Shown here in pieces: positions 1-6,585 of a stretch of DNA of 11,911 nt (positions within the stretch are counted from its first letter, which is position 1; each line of letters opens with the position of its first letter). Under the pieces are notes generated by a model. It ran no database searches and was not told where the DNA came from. It saw nothing but the letters and a program-made list of their open reading frames with translations. A program made the position numbers and the translations under genes. Source of the stretch: an uncultured Elusimicrobia bacterium (GTDB taxonomy: Bacteria; Elusimicrobiota; Elusimicrobia; UBA1565; UBA9628); assembly GCA_903874575.1 (NCBI GenBank), contig CAIQSZ010000225.1, forward strand, positions 1-11,911, in the 5' to 3' direction.

Positions 1-88
1 AGTTAAAGACTTTCGTTTTTGAAAGTGTAAAAATAGTTCTGGCCTTTATATTTTCAAACAGTGGCAAACCCTTTCCAATTGCCACAGG
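1..88 (+). other. AT-rich non-coding segment abutting the recA 3' half
   Basis: This stretch is about 35% GC (31 of 88 bases), against roughly 65% in the rest of the window. In the frame that becomes RecA downstream there is a TGA stop at 20-22, and the codons from 23 to 91 show no resemblance to RecA. Two potential RNA hairpins are visible: 9-14 with 21-26 (6 bp, 6-nt loop) and 61-67 with 79-85 (7 bp, 11-nt loop). The segment therefore looks like the right end of something placed inside recA: a group I or group II intron, an integrated element, or foreign DNA joined by misassembly. No group II domain V signature and no recognisable transposon end is seen. Its identity cannot be settled without the sequence to the left. 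Confidence 0.6.
61..85 (+). other. Perfect 7-bp hairpin just upstream of the recA match
   Basis: GTGGCAA at 61-67 is exactly complementary to TTGCCAC at 79-85, leaving an 11-nt loop. It ends seven bases before the first codon that could align with RecA. There is no T-run after it, so it does not look like a terminator. A terminal hairpin of this kind is compatible with a peripheral domain near the 3' splice site of a self-splicing intron, but that reading is inference. Confidence 0.4.
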
Positions 89-634
89 ATGTACACAAAT
101 CTGATATTCATCAATCAGATAAGGAACAAGATTGGAGTCATGTTCGGCAATCCCGAGACGACGACGGGAGGTTTGGCCCTGAAGTTTTATGCGACGATGC
201 GCCTGGAGATTCGACGCATCGAAAACATCAAGGAAGGCGACGTGGTCGTCGGCGCGCGCGCGCGCGTCAAGATCGTCAAAAATAAGGTCGCCCCGCCCTA
301 CCGCACGGCGGAGTTCGAGATGATTCACGGCTTCGGCGTCTCGCGCGAAGGCTGCCTCATCGACTTGGGGGTCGAGGGGAGCATCGTCGAGAAGTCGGGC
401 TCCTGGTTCCTGTACGACGGCGAGCGGCTGGGCCAGGGCCGCGAGAATGCGAAGGCCTATCTTAAGCACAATTCCGCCACCGCCGAAAAGCTGGAGAAGG
501 CCTTGCGCGACAAGTATCTGGTGATGCCCGTCGCCACCGAGGCTCAGACCGAGGAAGTCGCGGCGGAAAACGCCGCGTCCGACAAGGCGACCGCCGAAAA
601 GATCGCGACGAAGTCTGGCGTCAAGGGTCGCTGA
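89..634 (+). CDS. recA: Recombinase RecA, C-terminal half only (interrupted or partial gene)
   Basis: RecA is the ATP-dependent strand-exchange and SOS co-protease protein. What is readable starts at the segment around E. coli residue 186 and continues to the C-terminus. Residues 6-10 (IFINQ) hold the equivalent of the Q194 nucleotide sensor. Loop L2 follows with GVMFGNPETTTGG, then ALKFYATMRLEIRR, the VKNKVAPPYRTAEF segment, and the C-terminal domain with LIDLGVEGSIVEKSGSWF and the GERLGQGREN region. The Ala/Glu/Lys-rich tail after about residue 148 is typically variable. Walker A, the catalytic Glu and Walker B, about 185 residues in total, are missing. The ATG at 89 is probably fortuitous: it has no clear Shine-Dalgarno, and the upstream DNA is AT-rich and unrelated. 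As it stands the product cannot bind ATP. It is either the 3' exon of a split gene, a disrupted gene, or a chimeric junction. A hairpin terminator follows. Family identity is near certain; functional status is unknown. Confidence 0.9.
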   Translation: MYTNLIFINQIRNKIGVMFGNPETTTGGLALKFYATMRLEIRRIENIKEGDVVVGARARVKIVKNKVAPPYRTAEFEMIHGFGVSREGCLIDLGVEGSIVEKSGSWFLYDGERLGQGRENAKAYLKHNSATAEKLEKALRDKYLVMPVATEAQTEEVAAENAASDKATAEKIATKSGVKGR

Positions 635-655
635 GCCCGCGCCTGCCCTTGCACC

Positions 656-697
656 GCGCCGCCGCTCCTCCGGGGGCGGCGGCGCTTCGTTTCTGTC
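656..697 (+). terminator. Rho-independent terminator after recA
   Basis: A 10-bp perfect GC stem pairs 656-665 with 676-685 and can extend inward by three more pairs to a TCCG tetraloop. It is followed by a T-rich stretch (686-697, including TTCGTTTCTGT). It lies 22 bases after the recA stop and 53 bases before xerD, so it probably ends the recA transcript. The T-run is interrupted, so efficiency is uncertain. Confidence 0.65.
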
Positions 698-725
698 TCC
701 CCTCGTTTCGAGCGCGGCGGCGAGG

Positions 726-731
726 TAGAAT
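726..731 (+). promoter_or_regulatory. Possible -10 element (TAGAAT) for xerD
   Basis: TAGAAT ends seven bases before the xerD ATG, which would place transcription start at or next to the start codon (a leaderless mRNA). No convincing -35 hexamer lies 16-18 bp upstream. The alternative is that GAGGT at 722-726 serves as a Shine-Dalgarno with an 11-nt spacer, with the promoter further upstream or no separate promoter. Confidence 0.3.
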
Positions 732-737
732 AGGGGC

Positions 738-1637
738 ATGGACGCCGCGCCCGCGCCACGGCCGCCGCTGCTCGACGAGTTCACGCGCTACCTGAGTCTG
801 GAGCGCGGGCTGTCGCCGCGCACCGTCGAGGCTTACGCCTCGGACGTCGGCGCGTTCCTGGCCTGGGCCGAGCGGAACAAGGTGGACCCGCGCGCGGCGC
901 CGCGCATCGCGTTGGACGACTTCATGTGGGACGAGAAAGGCCGAGGCCTCAAGGCGACCTCTCTATTCCGCAAGGTCGAGGCGCTCAAAGCTTTCTTTTC
1001 CTACCAGGCCGTCGAGGGCCGTCTGCCCGAGAGCCCCGCGGAGAACTTGAAGGGCCCGCGCCTGCCCAAGCGCCTGCCGAAATGCCTCTCGAAGGCGGAC
1101 GCCGCGCGCCTGCTTTCCGCGCCGGACGGCGATTCTTATGAGGATTTGCGCGGGCGCGCCATGCTTGAAATCCTCTACGCGGCCGGACTGCGCGTGACGG
1201 AACTGCTTACGTTGAAGCCCGAGTCGGTCAACCTCCATGAGGGTTGGGTCCGCGTGCTGGGCAAGGGCGCCAAGGAGCGTCTGGTCCCCGTGCATGCGCG
1301 GGCGTTGGCCGCATTGCGGGGATATCTCGTCGAACGCGACCGCCGTTTCGGGAACTCCGCCCCGGAGTTGTTCCTGGGCCGCTCCGGCCGCAAGATTTCA
1401 CGAGTGCAGTTTTGGCGCATCCTCCGCGCGCTCGGCCGCCGCGCGGGCCTCAAGACGGACGTCCATCCTCACCTCCTGCGCCACACCTTCGCCACCCACA
1501 TGCTGGAAGGCGGCGCCGACCTGCGTTCCGTCCAGGAAATGCTGGGCCACGCCGACCTTTCGACGACGCAGATCTACACGCACCTGGATGCCGCCGCGCT
1601 CAAAGCCGCGCACTCGAAGCACCATCCGCGCGGATAA
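738..1637 (+). CDS. xerD: Tyrosine recombinase XerC/XerD
   Basis: This 299-aa site-specific tyrosine recombinase is the normal length for XerC/XerD, which resolve chromosome dimers at dif with FtsK. The N-terminal SAM-like core-binding domain spans about residues 8-93, with LSPRTVEAYASDV and an AFFSY segment. The catalytic domain spans about 112-290. All active-site residues are visible: R152 (AAGLRVTEL), K176 in the beta-hairpin (GKGAKERLVP), H245 and R248 (HLLRHTFATHML), H271 (LGHADLSTTQIYTH) and the nucleophile Y280. Their spacing matches E. coli XerD (R148, K172, H244, R247, H270, Y279). The STTQIYTHL ending fits the Xer group better than phage integrases, and no mobile-element partner lies beside it. 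Assignment to XerD rather than XerC is tentative. The exported-protein gene follows after 11 nt and is probably co-transcribed. Confidence 0.93.
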   Translation: MDAAPAPRPPLLDEFTRYLSLERGLSPRTVEAYASDVGAFLAWAERNKVDPRAAPRIALDDFMWDEKGRGLKATSLFRKVEALKAFFSYQAVEGRLPESPAENLKGPRLPKRLPKCLSKADAARLLSAPDGDSYEDLRGRAMLEILYAAGLRVTELLTLKPESVNLHEGWVRVLGKGAKERLVPVHARALAALRGYLVERDRRFGNSAPELFLGRSGRKISRVQFWRILRALGRRAGLKTDVHPHLLRHTFATHMLEGGADLRSVQEMLGHADLSTTQIYTHLDAAALKAAHSKHHPRG

Positions 1638-1648
1638 AGGGGATGATC

Positions 1649-2227
1649 ATGACCGCCTGCCTATTGTCCGTTCTATTGTCGTTCTCGTCGGCCGCGCGCG
1701 CCGGCGATAAGCCCGCGGCCTTGGAAAAGGCGACGGCGGACAAAGCCACCGTCGAGTTGGTCCGGTATTTCCTCAAAGTTCCCGCCTATGAGGTGGATAC
1801 CAAACTGGTCGGGCGCTTTCTGGCCGTCGATGCCGGGACTTTGCCTCAGAAGATCCGGGGCAAGGCGCTCGCTAAACAGGCCGAGATCAGAGATCTCATC
1901 AATATCCATGACACGAAAAAGGCCGGCTCCCTCATCCAACCCAAGGAGGGTTGCAGCGAGAAGGATTTCGTCGTGCCTCTCGAGCAGGCGGCCTTCTACG
2001 CCGGTTACGAGGAAGTCAATGAGGATGAGCTCAAATACGTGAAAGACAAGACCAAGTGCACCGAAATCGATCTCGGTTGCCGATTCAGCCTCAAGATATT
2101 TTTCAAGAAAGGAAAAGATCGCCGCCTGATGTTCGTCCCCGCCGATCCCATCATGGCCGTCGTCGCCGAGTCGCATAAAGGCGGCACCACGAATTTCTTC
2201 GGCATGGGTTTCACCTGCATGCACTGA
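1649..2227 (+). CDS. Small predicted exported cysteine-containing protein
   Basis: I do not recognise this 192-aa protein. The start at 1649 is chosen because AAGGGG at 1637-1642 sits six bases upstream; an in-frame ATG at 1643 would leave no room for that Shine-Dalgarno. Residues 1-18 form a short hydrophobic segment (LLSVLLSFSSAARA) ending in an A-R-A site, which resembles a Sec signal peptide although it lacks N-terminal positive charge. The mature part is mixed alpha/beta-like and rich in Lys and Glu. It has four cysteines (102, 137, 144, 190), an even number compatible with two disulfides outside the cytoplasm, and a Gly/Phe-rich C-terminus (NFFGMGFTC). No enzyme motif is seen. It lies 11 nt after xerD and converges on the thiolase. 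A periplasmic or secreted role is inference. Confidence 0.75.
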   Translation: MTACLLSVLLSFSSAARAGDKPAALEKATADKATVELVRYFLKVPAYEVDTKLVGRFLAVDAGTLPQKIRGKALAKQAEIRDLINIHDTKKAGSLIQPKEGCSEKDFVVPLEQAAFYAGYEEVNEDELKYVKDKTKCTEIDLGCRFSLKIFFKKGKDRRLMFVPADPIMAVVAESHKGGTTNFFGMGFTCMH

Positions 2228-2253
2228 CGGCCTCGCGGAGCGGCGCCGGCGAA

Positions 2254-3600
2254 TCAGCGCTTTTCAACGACGAGCGCGCCGCCCATGCCGCCGCCGGCGC
2301 AGGCCGCGAGCATGCCGTAGCGGCCCTTGGGGTTCTTGCGCAGGGCGTGGACGAGGTTCAGCATCAGGCGCGCGCCGGTGGCGCCCAGCGGATGGCCCAG
2401 CGCGATCGAGCCGCCGTTGGGGTTCAGAGCGCCGGCTTTATTCTTGGCCGCCCAGTCGTGGCCGAACGCGTCCTTGCCGAGCTTGAAGATGGAGAGGACG
2501 GTGGCGGCGAAGGGCTCGTGGAGTTCGATCTGGTCGAGGGCGTCGAAGGCGACGCCGGCCCTTTGCAGGGCGACCGGCGCCGCCAGCGCGGGGGCGACGC
2601 CCATGTGCGCGGGGGTGTTGCCGACGAATCCCCAGCCCTTGATCTCGGCCAGGACGTCCAGACCGAGGGCCTCCGCTTTTTCGGCGGTGGTGACGATGAC
2701 GGCGGCGGCGCCGTCGGAGCGGCCGCAGGAGTTGAACAAAGTGACGGAGCCCTTCATGCCGTCTTGGTAGGTCCTGCCGGAAATATGGCGGCCGAAGTCC
2801 GCATAGAAGTTCTTGAGCGGGTAGGAGGAGTTGTCGAAGAGAGTCGGGGCTTTGGCGAACATGGCGGGCTTCTCGACCAGGTCCTCTCGGAGATGGGGGT
2901 ACTCGTCTTTTTCCAGGACGACGGCGCCGCCTCGCGCGACGGGAACGACATGGGTCTGGTAGAAGCCGTTTTTCCAGCCTTCAAGGGCGCGGCGGAAGCT
3001 TTCGCGCGCGTAATCGTCTTGCTCGGCGCGGCCGATGCCGTAAATCTGGGCGCAGACCTCGGCGGTGCCCGCCATGTTGATGCGTTCGACCGGGTCGGTC
3101 AGGCCCGCCTCCATGGAGTCGACGACGGCGACGTCCGTGCTGGCGAGCAGTTCGCTCCACTTCGCCTTCACGGTGTCCAGGTTGCGCAGAGTTTTCGACG
3201 CGCGCGAACCGTCGATGGAGTACGGGAAGCGGGACATCACTTCGACGCCGCAGGCGACGTAGACGTCTCCCTCGCCGGCCAGGATGAAGCGGGCGGCCGA
3301 GGCGATGGACTCGATGGAGGAGACGCAGTTGTTCTGGACGGTCACCGACTGCGCCTTTTCCGGCAGGCCCGCGCGCAGGGCGGCCACGCGCGCGATATTG
3401 GGCGCGGAGAAGGCCTGGCCGACCCAGCCGGCGATCACGCCGTCGACGGCGGCCTTTGGGAGCCGGGCGCGCGCGAGCGCGGACTCGATCGCGTCGACGA
3501 GCAGGGCGTCGGGAGCCAGACTCGCCAGGGAGCGGGAGAGATGCCCGATGGGGGTCCGGGCGCCGCCGGCGATGACGATGGTTTTTGATGCCGCTTTCAT
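2254..3600 (-). CDS. fadI: Acetyl-CoA acyltransferase (FadI/HADHB-type thiolase)
   Basis: This 448-aa thiolase would cleave 3-ketoacyl-CoA with CoA to acetyl-CoA and a shortened acyl-CoA (beta-oxidation), or run the Claisen condensation in reverse. The N-terminal half carries the nucleophile C92 in QNNCVSSIES, the ILAGEGDVYVACGVEVMS strand-turn and an EQDDYARESFRRA helix. The C-terminal half carries HEPF at 361-364, GHPLGATGAR with H403, and the acid/base C434 in CAGGGMGG. The HEPF motif, in place of the NEAF of most thiolases, points to the FadI/trifunctional beta-subunit branch, and the length also fits that branch (about 430-450 aa). GGGAG at 3606-3610 lies five bases from the ATG. No hydroxyacyl-CoA dehydrogenase partner (FadJ) is adjacent in this window. 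It is divergent from the glycosyltransferase-thiolase operon and may share its promoter region. The exact substrate chain length is unknown. Confidence 0.9.
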   Translation of the reverse strand: MKAASKTIVIAGGARTPIGHLSRSLASLAPDALLVDAIESALARARLPKAAVDGVIAGWVGQAFSAPNIARVAALRAGLPEKAQSVTVQNNCVSSIESIASAARFILAGEGDVYVACGVEVMSRFPYSIDGSRASKTLRNLDTVKAKWSELLASTDVAVVDSMEAGLTDPVERINMAGTAEVCAQIYGIGRAEQDDYARESFRRALEGWKNGFYQTHVVPVARGGAVVLEKDEYPHLREDLVEKPAMFAKAPTLFDNSSYPLKNFYADFGRHISGRTYQDGMKGSVTLFNSCGRSDGAAAVIVTTAEKAEALGLDVLAEIKGWGFVGNTPAHMGVAPALAAPVALQRAGVAFDALDQIELHEPFAATVLSIFKLGKDAFGHDWAAKNKAGALNPNGGSIALGHPLGATGARLMLNLVHALRKNPKGRYGMLAACAGGGMGGALVVEKR

Positions 3601-3625
3601 GGATGCTCCCGATTCCGGTGAGGTT

Positions 3626-3653
3626 CTCCGACACTTATATATAATTCCGGGGC
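3626..3653. promoter_or_regulatory. Shared divergent promoter region (AT box TTATATATAATT)
   Basis: The only AT-rich patch between the divergent thiolase and glycosyltransferase genes is the near-palindrome at 3635-3646. On the plus strand it contains a perfect -10 hexamer, TATAAT, at 3640-3645. On the minus strand it contains TATATA/TATAAG. Neither direction has a clear -35. The minus-strand transcript would have a leader of about 25 nt that includes the thiolase Shine-Dalgarno. The plus-strand transcript would begin almost exactly at the TTG start codon of the glycosyltransferase. Confidence 0.5.
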
Positions 3654-4976
3654 TTGAAGCATCTTGTCTTCGTCGGCAGCCACCTCGGCTATCCCATGGA
3701 CCGCACGCCCTTGGGCGGCGGCGCGATGGTCGGGCTGCAGCTGGCGCGGCACTGGGCCCCCGACGAGAAATGGCGCCTGATCGTGCTGGGGTCGGGACCC
3801 GAGTCCCCGTCGCCCTCCTGCGAGTACGCGCGGCTGGCCGGCGTGGACGGCGGCCTGGTCGAGCTGGGCGAGTTGGCGTACGCGCGCTTCTGCCGCGACT
3901 TCGAGGAGCAGACCACCGCGTGGATACTGGAGCGCGTGGGCGAATTGCGCCCCGCCGACACCGCCGTCGTCGTTAATGACATTTCGGAGGGACCGACGCT
4001 CGGGCGGCTGGCGCGGGCCGGCTATAAAATTCTCTCGATCTGGCACGTCGACGTGGTGGATTACTTCAACAAGCTGTATCTGCGCCGCCTCCTGGCGCCC
4101 GAGAGCCTGACGCGCGTGCATGAGAAGTTGAAGTCGGCCGGCGCGGACTGGGTCCTCCCCGACCTGCTCAACTTGGTCTTCGACAAGCAACGCGAGACCG
4201 TGGCGCAGTCGCGGCGCATCGTCGTTCCGTCGACGGCCATGGCCGACACCATCCGCCGCTGTTACGGCGACGTCGTCGGTGCGGCCGAGTTGGACCGGCG
4301 CATCGCGGTGATTCCGTGGGGCGTGTGGTCCGACGGCGCGACCCTAGCCGACGAGAATCGGGCCGACGATTTACGCGACTATCATAAGATCGGTCCCGAC
4401 GCCTTCGTTTTGATGACCTTGTCGCGCATCTCGCCGGAAAAGGGCATCCATCTTTTGCTGGAAGCCTTGCGCCAACTTGAAATCAACGGCGCGCTCGACG
4501 GCAAGAACGTCAGCCTGTTCATCTGCGGCGAGCCCGCGTTCATGATGGGCCGGTCGTACCACAAACAGGTCAAGGCCGCGGCCGCCCGGCTCAAGAAAGT
4601 GAAGGTCGTGTTCCCCGGCTACCTGGATGCGGCGGCCAAGCGCGCGTATATGCGCCTGCCGCATCTGTTCGTCTCTCCGTCGGTGCACGAGAGCTACGGG
4701 CTCAACGTCGTCGAGGCCATGCACGCGGGCTTGCCCGTGCTGGCCAGCGATCACTACGGCGTGCGCGATATCCTGCCCCCCGACGCGGGGCGCATGATTC
4801 ACTACCCCAGCCCCAAGAAGGCGCCGCGCCTGCTGGCCGCCGCGCTGGTCGAGTTGATGGCCGACCGCGGGAAGCTTCGGAAAATGGGCGAGGTCGCGCG
4901 CGCCGCCGCCGCGGCCATGCCGTTCTCCGCCGCGGCCGACGCCGTGCGCTTGGCCGCGTTCGGGATGTTGGGCTGA
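3654..4976 (+). CDS. Family 4 (GT-B) glycosyltransferase
   Basis: This 440-aa protein resembles retaining GT4 glycosyltransferases, which transfer a sugar from a nucleotide sugar to a lipid, glycan or other acceptor, usually at the inner face of the membrane. The N-terminal Rossmann half begins with strand KHLVFVGSHLG and a glycine-rich loop (TPLGGGAMVG, residues 18-27). The C-terminal half has the donor-binding signatures: LSRISPEKGIHLLLEAL (256-272), a SLFICGEP strand, VVFPGYL, and HESYGLNVVEAMHAGLPVLAS, in which E346 and E354 form the E-x7-E motif. There is no signal peptide or membrane segment. The TTG at 3654 is the only available start that keeps the first beta-strand, because an in-frame TAA lies at 3642-3644; the next ATG, at 3696, would delete that strand. 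The stop overlaps the thioesterase start (TGATG). The association with acyl-CoA enzymes hints at glycolipid or surface lipid synthesis, but the acceptor cannot be predicted. Confidence 0.85.
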   Translation: MKHLVFVGSHLGYPMDRTPLGGGAMVGLQLARHWAPDEKWRLIVLGSGPESPSPSCEYARLAGVDGGLVELGELAYARFCRDFEEQTTAWILERVGELRPADTAVVVNDISEGPTLGRLARAGYKILSIWHVDVVDYFNKLYLRRLLAPESLTRVHEKLKSAGADWVLPDLLNLVFDKQRETVAQSRRIVVPSTAMADTIRRCYGDVVGAAELDRRIAVIPWGVWSDGATLADENRADDLRDYHKIGPDAFVLMTLSRISPEKGIHLLLEALRQLEINGALDGKNVSLFICGEPAFMMGRSYHKQVKAAAARLKKVKVVFPGYLDAAAKRAYMRLPHLFVSPSVHESYGLNVVEAMHAGLPVLASDHYGVRDILPPDAGRMIHYPSPKKAPRLLAAALVELMADRGKLRKMGEVARAAAAAMPFSAAADAVRLAAFGMLG

Positions 4977-5389
4977 TGGACGGCTTCAAGATCGTCGCCG
5001 AGGTCCCGGTGCGTTTTTCCGACACGGACGCGCTGGGCCACGTCAACAACGCCAATTACTTGAGCTTCCTCGAGAGCGCGCGCATCGAATACATCAAGAA
5101 GGTCTTGGGCCGAGTGAAGACCGAGGACTTCGGCGTCATCATCGCGCGCGTTGAGATCGACTACAAGAGCCCCGCGTTTCATTACGAGGTTTTGCGCGTC
5201 GGCTGCCGGGTCGAAGAGATCGGCGGCTCCAGCATCAGCATGAGCTACCGCGTCGAGGAGAAGGCCACCGGCCGGCTCGTCGCGCTGGCGAAGTCGGTGA
5301 TGATCGCCTTCGACTACGCGTTGGGCCGTCCCGCACGCGTCGACGACGAGTGGCGCCAGAAGATGGAGGATTTCGATGGGATCGCGTGA
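4976..5389 (+). CDS. Hotdog-fold acyl-CoA thioesterase (YbgC/4HBT family)
   Basis: This 137-aa single-domain hotdog protein belongs to the 4-hydroxybenzoyl-CoA thioesterase/YbgC group, which hydrolyses acyl-CoA to free acid and CoA in the cytoplasm. The signature is at the N-terminus: VRFSDTDALGHVNNANYLSF (12-31). It contains the conserved catalytic aspartate region (the second Asp of SDTD) and HVNN, followed by ESARIEY. Later strands include IIARVEIDYKSPA and SISMSYRVEEKATGRLVA. The length is typical. Translation is coupled to the glycosyltransferase through a one-base TGATG overlap, and the thiolase start lies inside its last codons. The tight packing with a thiolase suggests release or proofreading of acyl-CoA intermediates. 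The natural substrate is not deducible. Confidence 0.88.
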   Translation: MDGFKIVAEVPVRFSDTDALGHVNNANYLSFLESARIEYIKKVLGRVKTEDFGVIIARVEIDYKSPAFHYEVLRVGCRVEEIGGSSISMSYRVEEKATGRLVALAKSVMIAFDYALGRPARVDDEWRQKMEDFDGIA

Positions 5390-6581
5390 AGCCGTCGTGG
5401 TCGCCGCCGTGCGTACTCCCGTGGGGCGTCTCGGAGGGGGACTGGCGTCGGTCCGTCCGGACGACCTCGCCGGATACGCCATCGCGGCGTTGCTCAAGCG
5501 CGCTCCCGGTCTGGATCCCGCCGAGGTTGCCGACGTATACCTCGGCTGCGCCAACCAAGCCGGGGAGGATAACCGCAACGTCGCGCGCATGGCGGCCCTG
5601 CTTGCGGGAATGCCGCGGAGCGTTCCCGGTTGTACGGTCAACCGCCTTTGCTCGTCGGGATTGGAGGCGATCAACCTCGCCGCGAAGTCCGTGCTCGCGG
5701 GGGAGGGCGACGTCTATGTCGCCGGGGGCGTGGAGAGCATGAGCCGCGCGCCTTACTCGCTGGCGAAGGCGGAGGCCGGCTACGCGTTCGGCAATTTGAC
5801 CGCATACGACACCGCGCTGGGCTGGCGCTATCCGAACGAGCGCCTGCGGGAATTGTTTCCGTTGTCGTCGATGGGAGAGACCGCGGAGAATGTCGCGCGG
5901 AAGTACGGGGTCTCGCGTGCCGAGCAGGACGCGTTCGCGTTCGAGAGCCATCGCCGCGGCCTTAAGTCGCGCGACTCCGTCTTCCGCGAAGAGATCGCGC
6001 CGGTGCCGATTTTTTCGAAAAAAGGCGAATCCCCCGCCTTTGCGCGGGACGAGACCATGCGCGCCGACTGCACGCTCGAAAAGCTGGCCGGACTCAAGCC
6101 CGCGTTTGAGGCAAACGGCTCCGTCACCGCGGGCAATTCATCGTCCCTGAGCGACGGCGCCTCCGCCGTGCTCGTGATGGAAGTCCGGCGCGCCGTCGCG
6201 CTCGGTTTCAAACCGTACGCGCGCTGGGCGGGCGGCGCGGCGGTCGGCGTGGACCCTTCGTACATGGGCATCGGTCCCGTTCCCGCGACGAATAAATTGC
6301 TCGGCCGCCTCGGCTGGAGGGCGGCGAATCTGGACCTTATCGAGATCAACGAGGCCTTCGCCGCGCAGGCGCTGGCCTGCCGGCGCGAGTTGGGCCTGGA
6401 CCCCGCCAAGCTCAACGTCAACGGCGGCGCGATTTCGCTGGGGCACCCATTGGGCTCGTCGGGCGCGCGCATCGTGGTGACTTTGCTCCACGAGATGCGC
6501 CGCCGCAAAGCGAAAAAGGGCCTGGCGGCGCTGTGCGTCGGCGTCGGCCAGGGTCTGGCGGCGGCTTGGGAGGCCGTCTAG
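5376..6581 (+). CDS. Thiolase, acetyl-CoA acyltransferase (PaaJ/PcaF/FadA-like)
   Basis: This 401-aa degradative-type thiolase is of standard length. The catalytic nucleophile is C92 in NRLCSSGLEAI. It also has VYVAGGVESMSRAPYS, the EQDAFAFESHRR helix, NEAFAAQALA (325-334), GHPLGSSGAR with H357, and the second catalytic cysteine C387 in CVGVGQG. The middle glycine of the usual CxGGG loop is valine here, a form I recall from beta-ketoadipyl-CoA-type thiolases. An excellent Shine-Dalgarno, GGAGGA at 5365-5370, sits five bases before the ATG, and the gene overlaps the thioesterase by 14 nt. It belongs to a different branch from the FadI-like thiolase at 2254-3600 (NEAF versus HEPF), so the two probably act on different substrates. 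Acetoacetyl-CoA, medium-chain 3-ketoacyl-CoA or 3-oxoadipyl-CoA are all possible. Confidence 0.9.
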   Translation: MGSREAVVVAAVRTPVGRLGGGLASVRPDDLAGYAIAALLKRAPGLDPAEVADVYLGCANQAGEDNRNVARMAALLAGMPRSVPGCTVNRLCSSGLEAINLAAKSVLAGEGDVYVAGGVESMSRAPYSLAKAEAGYAFGNLTAYDTALGWRYPNERLRELFPLSSMGETAENVARKYGVSRAEQDAFAFESHRRGLKSRDSVFREEIAPVPIFSKKGESPAFARDETMRADCTLEKLAGLKPAFEANGSVTAGNSSSLSDGASAVLVMEVRRAVALGFKPYARWAGGAAVGVDPSYMGIGPVPATNKLLGRLGWRAANLDLIEINEAFAAQALACRRELGLDPAKLNVNGGAISLGHPLGSSGARIVVTLLHEMRRRKAKKGLAALCVGVGQGLAAAWEAV

Positions 6582-6585
6582 TCCC

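Noticed and set aside
1..88. Group II intron domains V and VI at the left edge
   Set aside because: No 34-nt domain V pattern (AGC start, GAAA tetraloop, matching stem) is visible, and the 61-85 hairpin has no bulged branch-point adenosine. A group II origin is not excluded but has no positive support.
20..100. An intein C-terminus in RecA upstream of the conserved segment
   Set aside because: The frame carries a TGA at 20-22, and the residues before the RecA match lack the terminal His-Asn block followed by Cys/Ser/Thr in a RecA-aligned position.
738..1637. Phage or integrative-element integrase linked to the recA disruption
   Set aside because: Length, motif spacing and the STTQIYTHL ending match housekeeping XerC/XerD, composition is native, and a terminator separates it from recA.
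1244..1648. An N-terminal extension of the exported protein through the xerD coding region
   Set aside because: It would overlap most of the xerD catalytic domain in another frame. The Shine-Dalgarno at 1637-1642 and the signal-like segment support the start at 1649.
2228..2253. Terminator between the converging exported-protein and thiolase genes
   Set aside because: The 26-base gap contains short GC palindromes but no stable stem followed by a T-run on either strand.
2347..3588. A 413-codon open frame on the plus strand opposite the FadI-like thiolase
   Set aside because: It is the antisense shadow of a clear thiolase in GC-rich DNA, with a low-complexity Gly/Asp/Ala-rich translation and no recognisable domain.
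4802..5951. Long minus-strand open frames opposite the thioesterase and second thiolase
   Set aside because: Both plus-strand genes have complete family motifs and catalytic residues; the opposite frames are Arg/Ala-rich shadows.
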